NCBI RefSeq assembly: GCF_000719115.1
Contig: NZ_JOEA01000007.1
Span: 264,678 to 328,677, forward strand
Length of the DNA stretch: 64,000 bases
Direction of reading: 5' to 3'
Source: Lentzea albidocapillata
GTDB taxonomy: Bacteria > Actinomycetota > Actinomycetes > Mycobacteriales > Pseudonocardiaceae
The stretch's first letter is position 1. Each line of letters opens with the position of its first letter. Below, in pieces: positions 8,970-17,495 of this stretch. A program made the translations under genes and the position numbers. The notes beneath the pieces are model-generated. The model was not told the DNA's origin. It ran no database searches and saw nothing but the letters and a program-made list of their open reading frames with translations.

Positions 8970-10943
8970 ATGAGCACGGAGTTCGCCATCCCCGCCGAGG
9001 TTCCGAGCCCGGAACGCCCGGCGCCTCCCGGCGGACCTCTGGGCAGGTGGTTGCTCGCGGACCGGGTGGCGCCTTCGGGTCCCGAAAGCCACGAGTCGCA
9101 CGCCAGGCCGCATCCGTGGTGGAAGGTCATGACGCTCACCGGCGTCGACTACTTCTCCACCCTGTCGTACCTGCCCGGCATCGCCGCTCTGGCCGCCGGC
9201 GCGCTGTCCCCGCTGGCGACGTTGCTCATCGTGGCGCTGACGCTGCTCGGCATGCTGCCGATGTACCGGCGGGTGGCGCGGGAGAGTCCCCACGGCCAGG
9301 GCTCCGTGGCGATGCTGGAGAACCTGCTGCCGTTCTGGCGGGGCAAGATCTTCGTGCTGGTGCTGCTCGGTTTCGTGGCGACGTCGTGGATCATCACGAT
9401 CACGCTGTCCGCCGCCGACGCCTCCGTGCACGCGCTGGAGAACCCGTACGTGCCGGAGTCGTTGCACGGCGCCGAGCTCTGGCTGACGATCGTGCTGTTG
9501 TTGATCCTCGGCGGCGTGTTCCTGATGGGCTTCAGCGAGGCCGTGGGCGTCGCGATCCCGCTGGTGGCGGTGTTCCTCACGCTGAACGCCGTCGTGGTCG
9601 TGGTGGGCCTCGTGGACGTCTTCGCGACGCCGGACGCGCTTGACCACTGGGTGTCGGCGCTGGGCGCGCACGGCGACGGGTTCTTCGGCGTCATCGGCCC
9701 GGCGATTCTGGCGTTTCCGTTGCTGGTGCTCGGTTTGTCCGGCTTCGAGACCGGCGTGAGCATGATGCCGCTGGTCGCGGCGTCCGGTGACACGCCGGAG
9801 AAGCGCCTCGACAGCCGTGTGCGCAACACGCGCAAGCTGCTGACGACCGCCGCGCTGATCATGTCGGTGTACCTGGTCGCGACGTCGTTCATCACCACCG
9901 TGCTGGTGCCGCAGGAGAAGTTCGCTTCCGGTGGTCCCGCGAACGGGCGTGCTCTGGCATATCTCGCGCACGAAATGCTCGGCGAGGTGTTCGGCACGGT
10001 CTACGACATCAGCAGCATCCTGATCCTGTGGTTCGCCGGCGCCTCGGCGATGGCCGGCCTCATCAACATCGTGCCGCGCTATCTGCCTTCCTACGGCATG
10101 GCACCGGAATGGGGCCGTGCCGTCCGCCCCGTCGTGATCGTCTACACGATCATCTGCATCATCATCACGATCATCTTCAACGCCGACGTGAACGCGCAGG
10201 CCGGTGCCTACGCCACCGGAATCCTGGCGATGATGGTGTCGGGTTCGTTCGCGGTGGCGGTGTCCGCGTGGCGCAAGAGGCAGCGCGGCGCGGGAATGGG
10301 GTTCACCGTGCTGACGCTGGTGCTGCTGTACGCGTTGGTGGAGAACGTGATCGAGAAGCCGGACGGCATCACGATCTCGTTCGGCTTCATCATCGGCATC
10401 GTGGTGATCTCCCTGGTGTCGCGCATCTCGCGCACGACCGAACTGCGTGTCGACAGCATCAAGTTCGACGAGCAGGCCCGCCGGTTCGTCACCGACACGA
10501 TCGAGAACGACGGCCTGATCACGTTGATCGCGAACCGCCGCCAGGTCGGCGACAAGGCGGAGTACGACGAGAAGGAGGCGGAACAGCGCGGCATGAACCC
10601 GGTGCCGGGATCCGCGGACGTGCTCTTCCTGGAGATCGAGATCGTCGACCCGTCGGCGTTCAGCAACGTCCTGTGCGTGTCCGGCGCCGAGGTGGACGGC
10701 CACCGCGTCCTGCGCGCCTCCGCTCCCGCCTCACCGAACGCGATCGCGGCGATCCTGCTGGCGTTGCGCGACTCGACCGGCGTGATCCCGCACGCGCACT
10801 TCGAGTGGTCGGAGGGGAATCCGCTGGCGCACCTCTTCCGCTACCTGATCCTCGGGCGCGGCGACACGCCTCCGGTCGTACGCGAGATCATCCGCTCGGC
10901 TGAGTCGGATCCGACTCGAAGGCCACGCGTGCACGTCAGTTAG
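8970..10943 (+). CDS. APC-superfamily amino-acid/cation permease with soluble C-terminal domain
   Basis: About 657 aa from the ATG at 8970; an in-frame ATG at 8958 is an alternative, and neither has a strong ribosome-binding site. A ~50-aa cytoplasmic N-terminus precedes about 12 transmembrane segments (residues ~50-475), starting with the [14 protein letters not shown] segment typical of this subgroup. A ~170-aa hydrophilic C-terminal tail follows. The substrate is unknown; relatives are annotated as amino acid or potassium transporters. It starts 27 nt after the GGDEF/HD-GYP gene on the same strand, so co-transcription is possible. Confidence 0.85.
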   Translation: MSTEFAIPAEVPSPERPAPPGGPLGRWLLADRVAPSGPESHESHARPHPWWKVMTLTGVDYFSTLSYLPGIAALAAGALSPLATLLIVALTLLGMLPMYRRVARESPHGQGSVAMLENLLPFWRGKIFVLVLLGFVATSWIITITLSAADASVHALENPYVPESLHGAELWLTIVLLLILGGVFLMGFSEAVGVAIPLVAVFLTLNAVVVVVGLVDVFATPDALDHWVSALGAHGDGFFGVIGPAILAFPLLVLGLSGFETGVSMMPLVAASGDTPEKRLDSRVRNTRKLLTTAALIMSVYLVATSFITTVLVPQEKFASGGPANGRALAYLAHEMLGEVFGTVYDISSILILWFAGASAMAGLINIVPRYLPSYGMAPEWGRAVRPVVIVYTIICIIITIIFNADVNAQAGAYATGILAMMVSGSFAVAVSAWRKRQRGAGMGFTVLTLVLLYALVENVIEKPDGITISFGFIIGIVVISLVSRISRTTELRVDSIKFDEQARRFVTDTIENDGLITLIANRRQVGDKAEYDEKEAEQRGMNPVPGSADVLFLEIEIVDPSAFSNVLCVSGAEVDGHRVLRASAPASPNAIAAILLALRDSTGVIPHAHFEWSEGNPLAHLFRYLILGRGDTPPVVREIIRSAESDPTRRPRVHVS

Positions 10944-10990
10944 CTGGAAAACTCCCCCCGTACGTCCTACTACAGGGGGAAGGACGCTCC

Positions 10991-12526
10991 ATGCTCCGCA
11001 GTTTGTTGACATCACTCACTGTCCTGGGAACGGTGGCGGCGGGGATCGCTCCCGCCACCGCCACCGGTCCAACGCGTTCGTGCGCCGATCTGATGCGATC
11101 GTTCGACGTGCCGGACGCCCGCACGCGCGTCACGTCAGCCGCGGTTGTCACGGGTGCCACGGAGTTCTGCGACGTGCGCGGCACGATCGAACCGAACATC
11201 GGCTTCCAGCTGAAGCTGCCGGTGCGCGGCTACCAGGGCCGCTACCTCCAGTACGGCTGTGGCGGATTCTGCGGGGCCATCGGCGATCCGGCCTTTCCCG
11301 CCGGCTGCGGGCCCGCCTTCGGTGACGCCGCGGTGGCCGCGACCGACGACGGACACCAAGCCCCGCCGGAGAACCCGTTCGACACGACGTGGGCCGTGTC
11401 GGACCAGAAGGCCCGTGACGACTACTTCTTCCGCGCGCCCCACGCGTTGTCGAAGGTGTCGAAGCACATCATCTCGGTCTTCTACGGCAAGGCGCCGTCG
11501 AAGTCGTACTTCAGCGGCTGCTCCAACGGCGGCCGGGAGGGCCTGTTGCTGGCCCAGCGCTACCCGCGCGACTTCGACGGCGTCATCGCGGCCGCACCGG
11601 GCGCGTACTACACCGCGCTGATCGGCTACCAGGCGTGGATCGCGCGCAACACAATCCCGAACGACAAGATCGTCGTGCTGCACAACGCGGTGATGGCGGC
11701 CTGCGACGGCCTGGACGGCCTCGTCGACGGCCAGATCGACGATCCGCGCCTGTGCACCTTCGATCCGGGTTCGTTGGCAGGCCGGCTCACCGACGACGAG
11801 ATCGCCCGCGTCCGCCGCCTCTACGCCGGCCCGTCCGACGGCGGCGTGCGGCTCTACCCCGGCGGCCAGCCCTACGGTTCCGAGATCTCGTGGACGTTCT
11901 GGCTCAACCCGTCTCCCGGACTGGGCAGGGGCATCGCCCCCGAACTCGCCGACAACGGCCTGAAGCACCTCGTCTATCCGATCGGCAGGCCGCACTCGTC
12001 ACTGGAGTCCTTCGAGTTCACCGTGCGCGAGTTCCGTCGCCTGGTGCCCGAAACCGTGAAGGCGAACTCGCTCTCGCTGGACCTGCGGGCGTTCCAGCGC
12101 GCAGGGGGCAAGCTGATCATCTGGCACGGCGCGGGCGACCAGGGCATCCCGTTCGAGGGCACGCTCGACTACTGGCAACGCCTCACCGGCGGCAAGACCC
12201 CGTCCTGGGCAAGGCTTTTCGTCGTGCCGTCGATGTGGCACTGCGCCGGCGGCGACACCCTGACCGAATTCGACCCGTTCCGCGCACTCGTCTCGTGGGT
12301 CGAAGGAGGCCAGGCACCGTCCCGGATCTTGGCCACGGGACGTGACTCGGACGGCAACGTCGTGCGCACCCGCCCGGTGTTCCCGTACCCGTTGCGCGCC
12401 GAGTACGACGGTTCGGGTTCGGTGGACGACGCGACGAACTTCGTTGCCGCACCAGGCTTCGGCTTCAACGACCGGATCAGGTGGGCGGGCGAGGACCTCT
12501 ACCGGTCCGGACCCGTCGCGCCCTAG
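10991..12526 (+). CDS. Secreted tannase/feruloyl-esterase family hydrolase
   Basis: 511 aa with a signal peptide (about 1-25). It shows the alpha/beta-hydrolase CS-D-HC arrangement of the family: nucleophile in SGCSNGGREG, Asp in WHGAGDQGIP and His in MWHCAGG, where the adjacent Cys residues form the characteristic disulfide. It is expected to cleave aromatic ester bonds in plant polymers (tannins, feruloylated sugars); the exact substrate is not predictable. The stop codon overlaps by 3 nt with the stop of the convergent proline iminopeptidase. Confidence 0.9.
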   Translation: MLRSLLTSLTVLGTVAAGIAPATATGPTRSCADLMRSFDVPDARTRVTSAAVVTGATEFCDVRGTIEPNIGFQLKLPVRGYQGRYLQYGCGGFCGAIGDPAFPAGCGPAFGDAAVAATDDGHQAPPENPFDTTWAVSDQKARDDYFFRAPHALSKVSKHIISVFYGKAPSKSYFSGCSNGGREGLLLAQRYPRDFDGVIAAAPGAYYTALIGYQAWIARNTIPNDKIVVLHNAVMAACDGLDGLVDGQIDDPRLCTFDPGSLAGRLTDDEIARVRRLYAGPSDGGVRLYPGGQPYGSEISWTFWLNPSPGLGRGIAPELADNGLKHLVYPIGRPHSSLESFEFTVREFRRLVPETVKANSLSLDLRAFQRAGGKLIIWHGAGDQGIPFEGTLDYWQRLTGGKTPSWARLFVVPSMWHCAGGDTLTEFDPFRALVSWVEGGQAPSRILATGRDSDGNVVRTRPVFPYPLRAEYDGSGSVDDATNFVAAPGFGFNDRIRWAGEDLYRSGPVAP

Positions 12527-13527
12527 TGCGGTGACCACGAACCTTCACCGGGTCTTCCGGCGCTCAGCAGGGCGCCTCGCGGCACCGTCCCCGCGCCCCC
12601 GTACGTCCAGTACTCGGGCATGCTGTTGCCCTCCATGATGACGTGCCCGGCGTCGTTCAGGATGACCAGTTCGGCGTCGGGCCACCGCTTCGCCACTTCC
12701 CACGCCGTGTACAACGGCCCACCGAAGTCGTTGCGGCCGTGGATGAGCACACCTGGGATGCCTTGAAGCCTGTCGAGGTTGTCGAAGATGTGGTTCGGCT
12801 CCAGGAACGCCTCGTTGCCCCAGTAGTGGGTCACGGTCCGCGCGAGCCGGTAGCGCGTGACGGGGTCGGCGTACCTCGTACCTTCGAAGTCGTTGTCGCC
12901 GCCTGTGATCGTGGACAGGTCCCACTTGCTCCAGTCCCAGGCGGCTTTGTCCCTGACCGCCGGATCCGGTGAGTTGAGGAGCTTGTTGTAGGCCAGTGCC
13001 AGGTTGCCGTCGCGGTCCTCCTCCGGGACGCCGTCGCGGAAGGCGTCGAAGTGGTCCGGGAAGAACATGCCGAGGCCGCGGGTGATCCACGCGTGCTCTT
13101 CGGGACGGCTGGTGGTGACCGCCGGGATGATGATCTCGCTGACCCTGGTGGGGTGCTGGATGGCGTAGGCGAGGATGAGGGTGGAGCCCCAGGAACCGCC
13201 GACCAGCAGCCACTTGTCGATGTCGAGGTGCTCGCGGAGCTTCTCGGCGTCGTCGATCAGGTGCTGGGTGGTGTTGTGTTCCATGCTGGTCGCCGGGTCT
13301 GCCACCGAAGGGGTGCTCTGACCGCTGCCGCGCTGGTCCCAGAGGATCAGGTTCCAGTGGTCCGGGTCGAAGTCCTCGCGCCATCTGGGGTTCGAGCCTG
13401 ACCCTGGACCGCCGTGGAAGACGCACGCCGGTTTGCCGTTGGGATTGCCGCTGGCTTCCCAGTGGATTTGCTGACCGTCTCCTACGTCGAGCATGCCTTG
13501 GGCGTAGGGCTCCACCTGTGGGTACAT
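12523..13527 (-). CDS. pip: Proline iminopeptidase (S33 family)
   Basis: 334 aa. The oxyanion HGGPGSG motif (residues ~39-45), nucleophile elbow GGSWGSTLILAYA (Ser ~112), Asp in HGRNDFGG and His in NDAGHV define a complete S33 aminopeptidase that removes N-terminal proline from peptides. It has no signal peptide and is cytoplasmic. The N-terminus MYPQVEPYAQGMLDVGDG fits the family exactly, supporting the ATG at 13527 although no clear ribosome-binding site is present. Confidence 0.92.
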   Translation of the reverse strand: MYPQVEPYAQGMLDVGDGQQIHWEASGNPNGKPACVFHGGPGSGSNPRWREDFDPDHWNLILWDQRGSGQSTPSVADPATSMEHNTTQHLIDDAEKLREHLDIDKWLLVGGSWGSTLILAYAIQHPTRVSEIIIPAVTTSRPEEHAWITRGLGMFFPDHFDAFRDGVPEEDRDGNLALAYNKLLNSPDPAVRDKAAWDWSKWDLSTITGGDNDFEGTRYADPVTRYRLARTVTHYWGNEAFLEPNHIFDNLDRLQGIPGVLIHGRNDFGGPLYTAWEVAKRWPDAELVILNDAGHVIMEGNSMPEYWTYGGAGTVPRGALLSAGRPGEGSWSPH

Positions 13528-13640
13528 GCCGGGGAGGTTATTGGGGGTGTGGGGCGGGGGCCGACCGGATTTTGAGGGCGGGCGGGTCGGCTTGCGTTCG
13601 CGTGTCGCGTTTCAGCGGGCTGGTCACAGCGGATACGCCG

Positions 13641-13673
13641 ACACGCCCACTGCCGCGGCGGCCGTGGACGTGT
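13641..13673 (-). terminator. Probable hairpin terminator after the DUF305 gene
   Basis: A 10-bp stem with one mismatch (13641-13650 with 13664-13673) encloses a GC-rich loop and lies 27 nt beyond the DUF305 stop codon on the minus strand. Confidence 0.45.
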
Positions 13674-13700
13674 GACTGGCGTGCGAGTCCTGGTGTGGCG

Positions 13701-14243
13701 TCAGGACTTCTGCTTGGCGCTGATCTGGTCCAGCACCTCGGTCTGCGACACGATGATCTTCCCGGCAAGGGCCTTGGAGCCGATGTGCTCGCCCTTGGCC
13801 TGCGCGTCCTTCGCCATGTCCACGCCACTGCGGAGGTGGCGGGAGAGGGTGGCGAGGAAGAGGTCGTCGTACTGCTTGCCGGTGGCGGACTTCAGCGCCT
13901 CGACGTCCTTGACGGTCATCATGCCCGCCATCTTGTGCGTGGCGTTGGCGTCGTCGCCGGGCACCTGGATGTTCCAGCTGCGCAAGTAGGTTGCCATCTG
14001 CTCGATTTCGCCCGACTCGGCGGTGGCGATCTTGTCGGCCACGTTGACGACGAACTCGTCCTTGGACTTCTGCCTGGCGACCTTGGCGATCTCGATCGTC
14101 TGGCGGTGGTGGGGGATCATTCGCAACGAGAACGTCGCGTCCGCCTCGTTGGCCGCCGGTTCGCCCGAACTGCTGCCGCCGACAGATGAACAGCCCGTCA
14201 GCGCAAGCAGCCCCAGCACGATGATGAGCAGACGCGCTCGCAT
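13701..14243 (-). CDS. DUF305 family lipoprotein
   Basis: 180 aa. A lipobox LTGC (Cys ~18) predicts an anchored lipoprotein on the outer face of the membrane. The DUF305 domain (about 30-180) contains RMIPHHRQTIEIA with paired His and further Met/His residues (HKMAGMM). Some DUF305 proteins bind copper (for example cyanobacterial CopM), so a metal-binding role is plausible but inferred. A second DUF305 lipoprotein lies at 15826, next to a copper enzyme. Confidence 0.85.
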   Translation of the reverse strand: MRARLLIIVLGLLALTGCSSVGGSSSGEPAANEADATFSLRMIPHHRQTIEIAKVARQKSKDEFVVNVADKIATAESGEIEQMATYLRSWNIQVPGDDANATHKMAGMMTVKDVEALKSATGKQYDDLFLATLSRHLRSGVDMAKDAQAKGEHIGSKALAGKIIVSQTEVLDQISAKQKS

Positions 14244-14318
14244 GAAGCCTCCCGTCTCGTGTTCCCTGCCGAGGGATACGGGTGGCCGAAGTGTCCGGTT
14301 CAGCGAAACTTTCGGAGC

Positions 14319-14792
14319 CTAAGTGGTTCGGTGGAGTTCGAGTGCCGCGAGCACGCCCTGGACGACGTCGGGGTGGCCGAGCGGGAGCGGTACCGGGGTG
14401 GTGTTGGTGTGGGGGATGACCTGGGCGAACGGCGCGTGCACCTGGATTTCGGGGTCCACCAGCAGGACCGAGCGCACGAGGTCGCGGTGAGCCGCCACGA
14501 GATCGAGGACGTCGGCCGCGAGCGGTCCGCTCGTGACGATGTCGAACACGGTCGGCGTGTCGTCGCGGTGCCTGGTCAGCACGGTGTCCACTGTGGACTT
14601 CCAGGTCGGCGCGGCGGGGACTCGCAGCCACACGATCCGCAGGTGTTCGGTCAGCGGTCGCCAGGTCGCGGGAATCTCGTGGTGGACTGATTCTCCCGCT
14701 GGATCGATCACGAGGACAGTCGGGGCACCTGCGGGTCCGTCGGTGACAACGCCGGGGCCGGCTGCCCTGCTGGGCTCGTCGAATTCGCGCAT
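14319..14792 (-). CDS. Hypothetical protein, possible reduced alpha/beta-hydrolase fold
   Basis: 157 aa from the ATG at 14792; a longer start at 14828 is possible, and neither has a good ribosome-binding site. It has alternating beta strands (PTVLVIDPAG, LRIVWLRVP, SVLLVDPEI) and helices like an alpha/beta-hydrolase, but no GxSxG nucleophile elbow, so catalysis is unlikely. I do not recognise a named family. It is separated from the DUF305 gene by a 75-bp gap and may be co-transcribed with it. Confidence 0.55.
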   Translation of the reverse strand: MREFDEPSRAAGPGVVTDGPAGAPTVLVIDPAGESVHHEIPATWRPLTEHLRIVWLRVPAAPTWKSTVDTVLTRHRDDTPTVFDIVTSGPLAADVLDLVAAHRDLVRSVLLVDPEIQVHAPFAQVIPHTNTTPVPLPLGHPDVVQGVLAALELHRTT

Positions 14793-14933
14793 GGCACGGG
14801 GATACCCACTGGGCGGAGTTCGTACCAATGAGCCGACTGGTCTGATCCTGTGACCCGAATGGTGGAGTCGAAGTCATCGATTCGAGTGAACTTGTTGGCA
14901 GGCGGCACTTTTTCGTTCGTGTCCGGTGATTGC

Positions 14934-14973
14934 TTGACCGTTTTCCGAATCCCGGTTTATGGTCTAGACCACA
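14934..14973 (+). promoter_or_regulatory. LPMO promoter with overlapping DasR-type operator
   Basis: A -35 TTGACC (14934-14939) and -10 TATGGT (14958-14963) are separated by 18 bp. The perfect palindrome TGGTCTAGACCA (14960-14971) is the core of the DasR responsive element (dre) known in Streptomyces chitinase and GlcNAc genes, and it overlaps the -10. Repression by a DasR homologue relieved by GlcN-6-P is the expected logic; the regulator itself is not in this window. Confidence 0.85.
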
Positions 14974-15071
14974 GACCGAAACTGGATCGGCGAGCGATCT
15001 AGAGCGCTCCCGGTTCCCTCCCCCTGCCTACGGGTCAACCCGTTCGGGAACGATCCAAGGAGTTCGGACGA

Positions 15072-15821
15072 ATGAAACTCATGCGTAAAGCGGCGCTCGT
15101 CATGGCCGCTGTCCCTGCCATCGTCTTCATCACGCCGGTCGGTTCGGCGAGCGCGCACGGTTACGTGTCGTCGCCGGCCAGCCGTTCGGCGCAGTGTGCC
15201 AGGGGAGACGTCTCCGTCGACCTCTGCGGCCAGGCGAAGTACGAGCCGCAGAGTGCCGAAGGCCCCAAGGGCCTGAAGAACTGCAGCGGTGCGAACGGTG
15301 CTTTCGCGCCTCTCGACAACGACGGGCTGCCCTGGAAGGTCACCAACACCGGTCAGACCCTGTCGCTGACGTGGACCTTCACCGCCCGCCACGCCACGCG
15401 TGACTACGAGTACTTCATCGGCGGCACGCGCGTCGGTTACGTCGCCGGCAACAACCAGCAGCCGACCAACCCGACCACGCACACGATCAACCTCGGCGGG
15501 TTCTCCGGCCGCCAGAAGCTGTACGCGATCTGGAACATCGGCGACACGGTCAACGCGTTCTACTCGTGCATCGACCTCAACATCAACGGTGGTGGAGGCA
15601 CGACCCCGCCGCCCACCACCACGACCACCACCCCTCCTCCCACCACGACGTCCAGCACCACGACGCCACCGCCCGCCGGTGGCACGTGGGCGGCGAACAC
15701 CTCCTACGCGACCGGATCGACCGTCACCTACGGCGGTTCGACCTACCGCTGCCGGCAGGCGCACACGTCACTGACCGGCTGGGAACCGCCGAACGTGGCG
15801 GCGCTGTGGGAGAAGGTCTGA
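15072..15821 (+). CDS. Secreted AA10 lytic polysaccharide monooxygenase with CBM5/12 module
   Basis: 249 aa, AAGGAG ribosome-binding site. The signal peptide ends SASA, exposing the mature N-terminal His (HGYVSSPASR), the first ligand of the copper histidine brace. The second His lies in TARHATRDYEYF. The AA10 domain (about 30-172) is joined by a Thr/Pro linker to a C-terminal CBM5/12 (WAANTSYATGSTVTYGG...), which binds chitin or cellulose. The enzyme oxidatively breaks crystalline polysaccharide chains and needs Cu and an electron donor. The dre operator at 14960 points to chitin. A DUF305 lipoprotein gene begins 4 nt after the stop. Confidence 0.95.
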   Translation: MKLMRKAALVMAAVPAIVFITPVGSASAHGYVSSPASRSAQCARGDVSVDLCGQAKYEPQSAEGPKGLKNCSGANGAFAPLDNDGLPWKVTNTGQTLSLTWTFTARHATRDYEYFIGGTRVGYVAGNNQQPTNPTTHTINLGGFSGRQKLYAIWNIGDTVNAFYSCIDLNINGGGGTTPPPTTTTTTPPPTTTSSTTTPPPAGGTWAANTSYATGSTVTYGGSTYRCRQAHTSLTGWEPPNVAALWEKV

Positions 15822-15825
15822 CCTG

Positions 15826-16422
15826 ATGAAGCGCCTGGTGATCGCGGCCGCGGTCCTGGCGCTGGCGGGGTGCGGCGGAGAGGCGGTCGTGCCGGAGGGC
15901 CAAGGAGCCCACGGGCACGGCGCGAGCTCCGCCGCACCACCCGTTCCTGCCGCCAGTGCGAGGTTCAACGACGCGGACGTGATGTTCGTGCAGATGATGG
16001 TGGACCACCTGCAACTCGGCATCAGCCTCTCGCAGGTCGGCCTGGCGAAGGCGACCACGCAGGAGGCGAAGGACCTCGCGGGCGCGATCGACGTGACGCA
16101 GCGCGAGGAACTCACGATGCTCAAGTCGTGGCTGAAGCTCTGGGGCAAGCCGGAGGGCGACGGTGCCGACCTGCACGCCGCCCACGGCGGCCAGCCGCTG
16201 CTCGACGACAAGGTCATCAACGAGACCAAGGAGAAGAGCGGAGCCGAGTTCGACCAGCTCTTCCTCAACCTGATGACCGGGCATCAGGGTGCCGGCGTGG
16301 AGATGGCGCTCACGGAGAAGAAGGACGGCATGAACCCCGAGACGACGGCCTACGCGGAACGGGTGGTCAACACCCGGCAAGGCCAGATCTCGCAGATGCT
16401 GAAGATCATCGGCGGGGCGTAG
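15826..16422 (+). CDS. DUF305 lipoprotein in operon with the LPMO
   Basis: 198 aa, lipobox LAGC (Cys 16). The mature N-terminus has a His-rich stretch (GAHGHGAS), and the DUF305 domain (about 45-198) contains MFVQMMVDHLQLG, LHAAHGG and MTGHQGAG, a Met/His composition suitable for copper. The 4-nt spacing to the LPMO gene implies one transcript. I infer a possible role in supplying copper to, or storing it for, the secreted LPMO. It differs substantially from the paralogue at 13701. Confidence 0.88.
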   Translation: MKRLVIAAAVLALAGCGGEAVVPEGQGAHGHGASSAAPPVPAASARFNDADVMFVQMMVDHLQLGISLSQVGLAKATTQEAKDLAGAIDVTQREELTMLKSWLKLWGKPEGDGADLHAAHGGQPLLDDKVINETKEKSGAEFDQLFLNLMTGHQGAGVEMALTEKKDGMNPETTAYAERVVNTRQGQISQMLKIIGGA

Positions 16423-16472
16423 GTCAGCGTTTCACCAGGGTTTGGTCAGCGGCCCGGCGTTGCATCCCGAGC

Positions 16473-17495
16473 ATGGACGTACTGATCTCGGGAGCGGGAA
16501 TCGCCGGGCCCGCTCTCGCGCACTGGCTGACGCGTTTCGGCTTCTCCCCGGTGGTGGTCGAGCGGGCGCCGTCGCTGCGTGACGGTGGTCAGGCCGTGGA
16601 CTTCCGTGGCGAGGCGCACCTGTCCGTGCTCAGGCGGATGGGTGTGCTCGACGCGGTGTTCGCCGCGCAGACCACGCCGCGTGACATGGTGTTCCGCGGC
16701 GTCGACGGACGCGAGCGGGCACGGCTGCCCGCAGCGTTCACCGCCGGGGACGTGGAGATCCGCCGCGGTGATCTGTCGCGTCTGCTGTACGAGCAGACCG
16801 CCTCCGACGTGGAGTACGTGTTCGGCGACTGGATCACGGCGCTGCACGACGACGGCGCCGGCGTGGACGTCACGTTCGCGCACGGGAGATCACGGCGGTT
16901 CGACTTCGTGATCGGCGCGGACGGGATGCGGTCCGGGGTGCGGCGGCTGGTCTTCCCGGAGTACCGGCCGAAGTTCCAGGGCTACTACTTCGCGATCTGG
17001 GACGCGGAGGGCGACGACCGGGACCTGACCTGCTCACCGGGAGTGCTGACCTCACCGGGGTGGCTGCTGTACAAGTCGCCGATCCCTCCCGAACTGATGC
17101 CGGACGAGGTGGTGGCGCAGGGCGTCTACTTCGACTCGATCAGCCAGGTGCGCATGCCCGCGGTGAGTTCCGGGCGGGTCACGCTGATCGGCGACGCCGG
17201 ATACGGATCCACGCTGGGCGGCATGGGAACCGGGCTCGCGGTCGTCTCGGCCTACGTCCTGGCGGGGGAGATGGCGGCGGGAGGCGACGCCTTCGCCCGG
17301 TACGAGGCACTGATCGGGCCGTACGCCCGCGGCAGCCAGGGTAACCCTGGGCCGTTCCTCGCACCCGGCAGCAGGCTCGGGATGTGGGTGCGGGACCGGA
17401 TGTTCGGGCTGCTCCCGAAGATGCCGATGTTCGCGCGGATGGATCTGCGGGCCGCTACCGCGATCACACTTCCCGACTACGCCACAGTTCACTGA
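16473..17495 (+). CDS. FAD-dependent aromatic-type monooxygenase, shorter than usual
   Basis: 340 aa from the ATG at 16473 (MDVLISGAGIAGPALAHWL). It shows the FAD GxGxxG fold at the N-terminus, the mid-region IGADGMRSGVRR and the second FAD motif RVTLIGDAGYGSTLGGMGTG. Most homologues are ~390 aa. Here the stretch between the FAIWDAEG strand and YFDSISQVRM is about 50 residues short, suggesting an in-frame deletion of part of the substrate domain, so activity is uncertain. It overlaps the convergent SARP gene by 32 bp. Such hydroxylases often serve in secondary metabolism or drug inactivation. Confidence 0.8.
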   Translation: MDVLISGAGIAGPALAHWLTRFGFSPVVVERAPSLRDGGQAVDFRGEAHLSVLRRMGVLDAVFAAQTTPRDMVFRGVDGRERARLPAAFTAGDVEIRRGDLSRLLYEQTASDVEYVFGDWITALHDDGAGVDVTFAHGRSRRFDFVIGADGMRSGVRRLVFPEYRPKFQGYYFAIWDAEGDDRDLTCSPGVLTSPGWLLYKSPIPPELMPDEVVAQGVYFDSISQVRMPAVSSGRVTLIGDAGYGSTLGGMGTGLAVVSAYVLAGEMAAGGDAFARYEALIGPYARGSQGNPGPFLAPGSRLGMWVRDRMFGLLPKMPMFARMDLRAATAITLPDYATVH

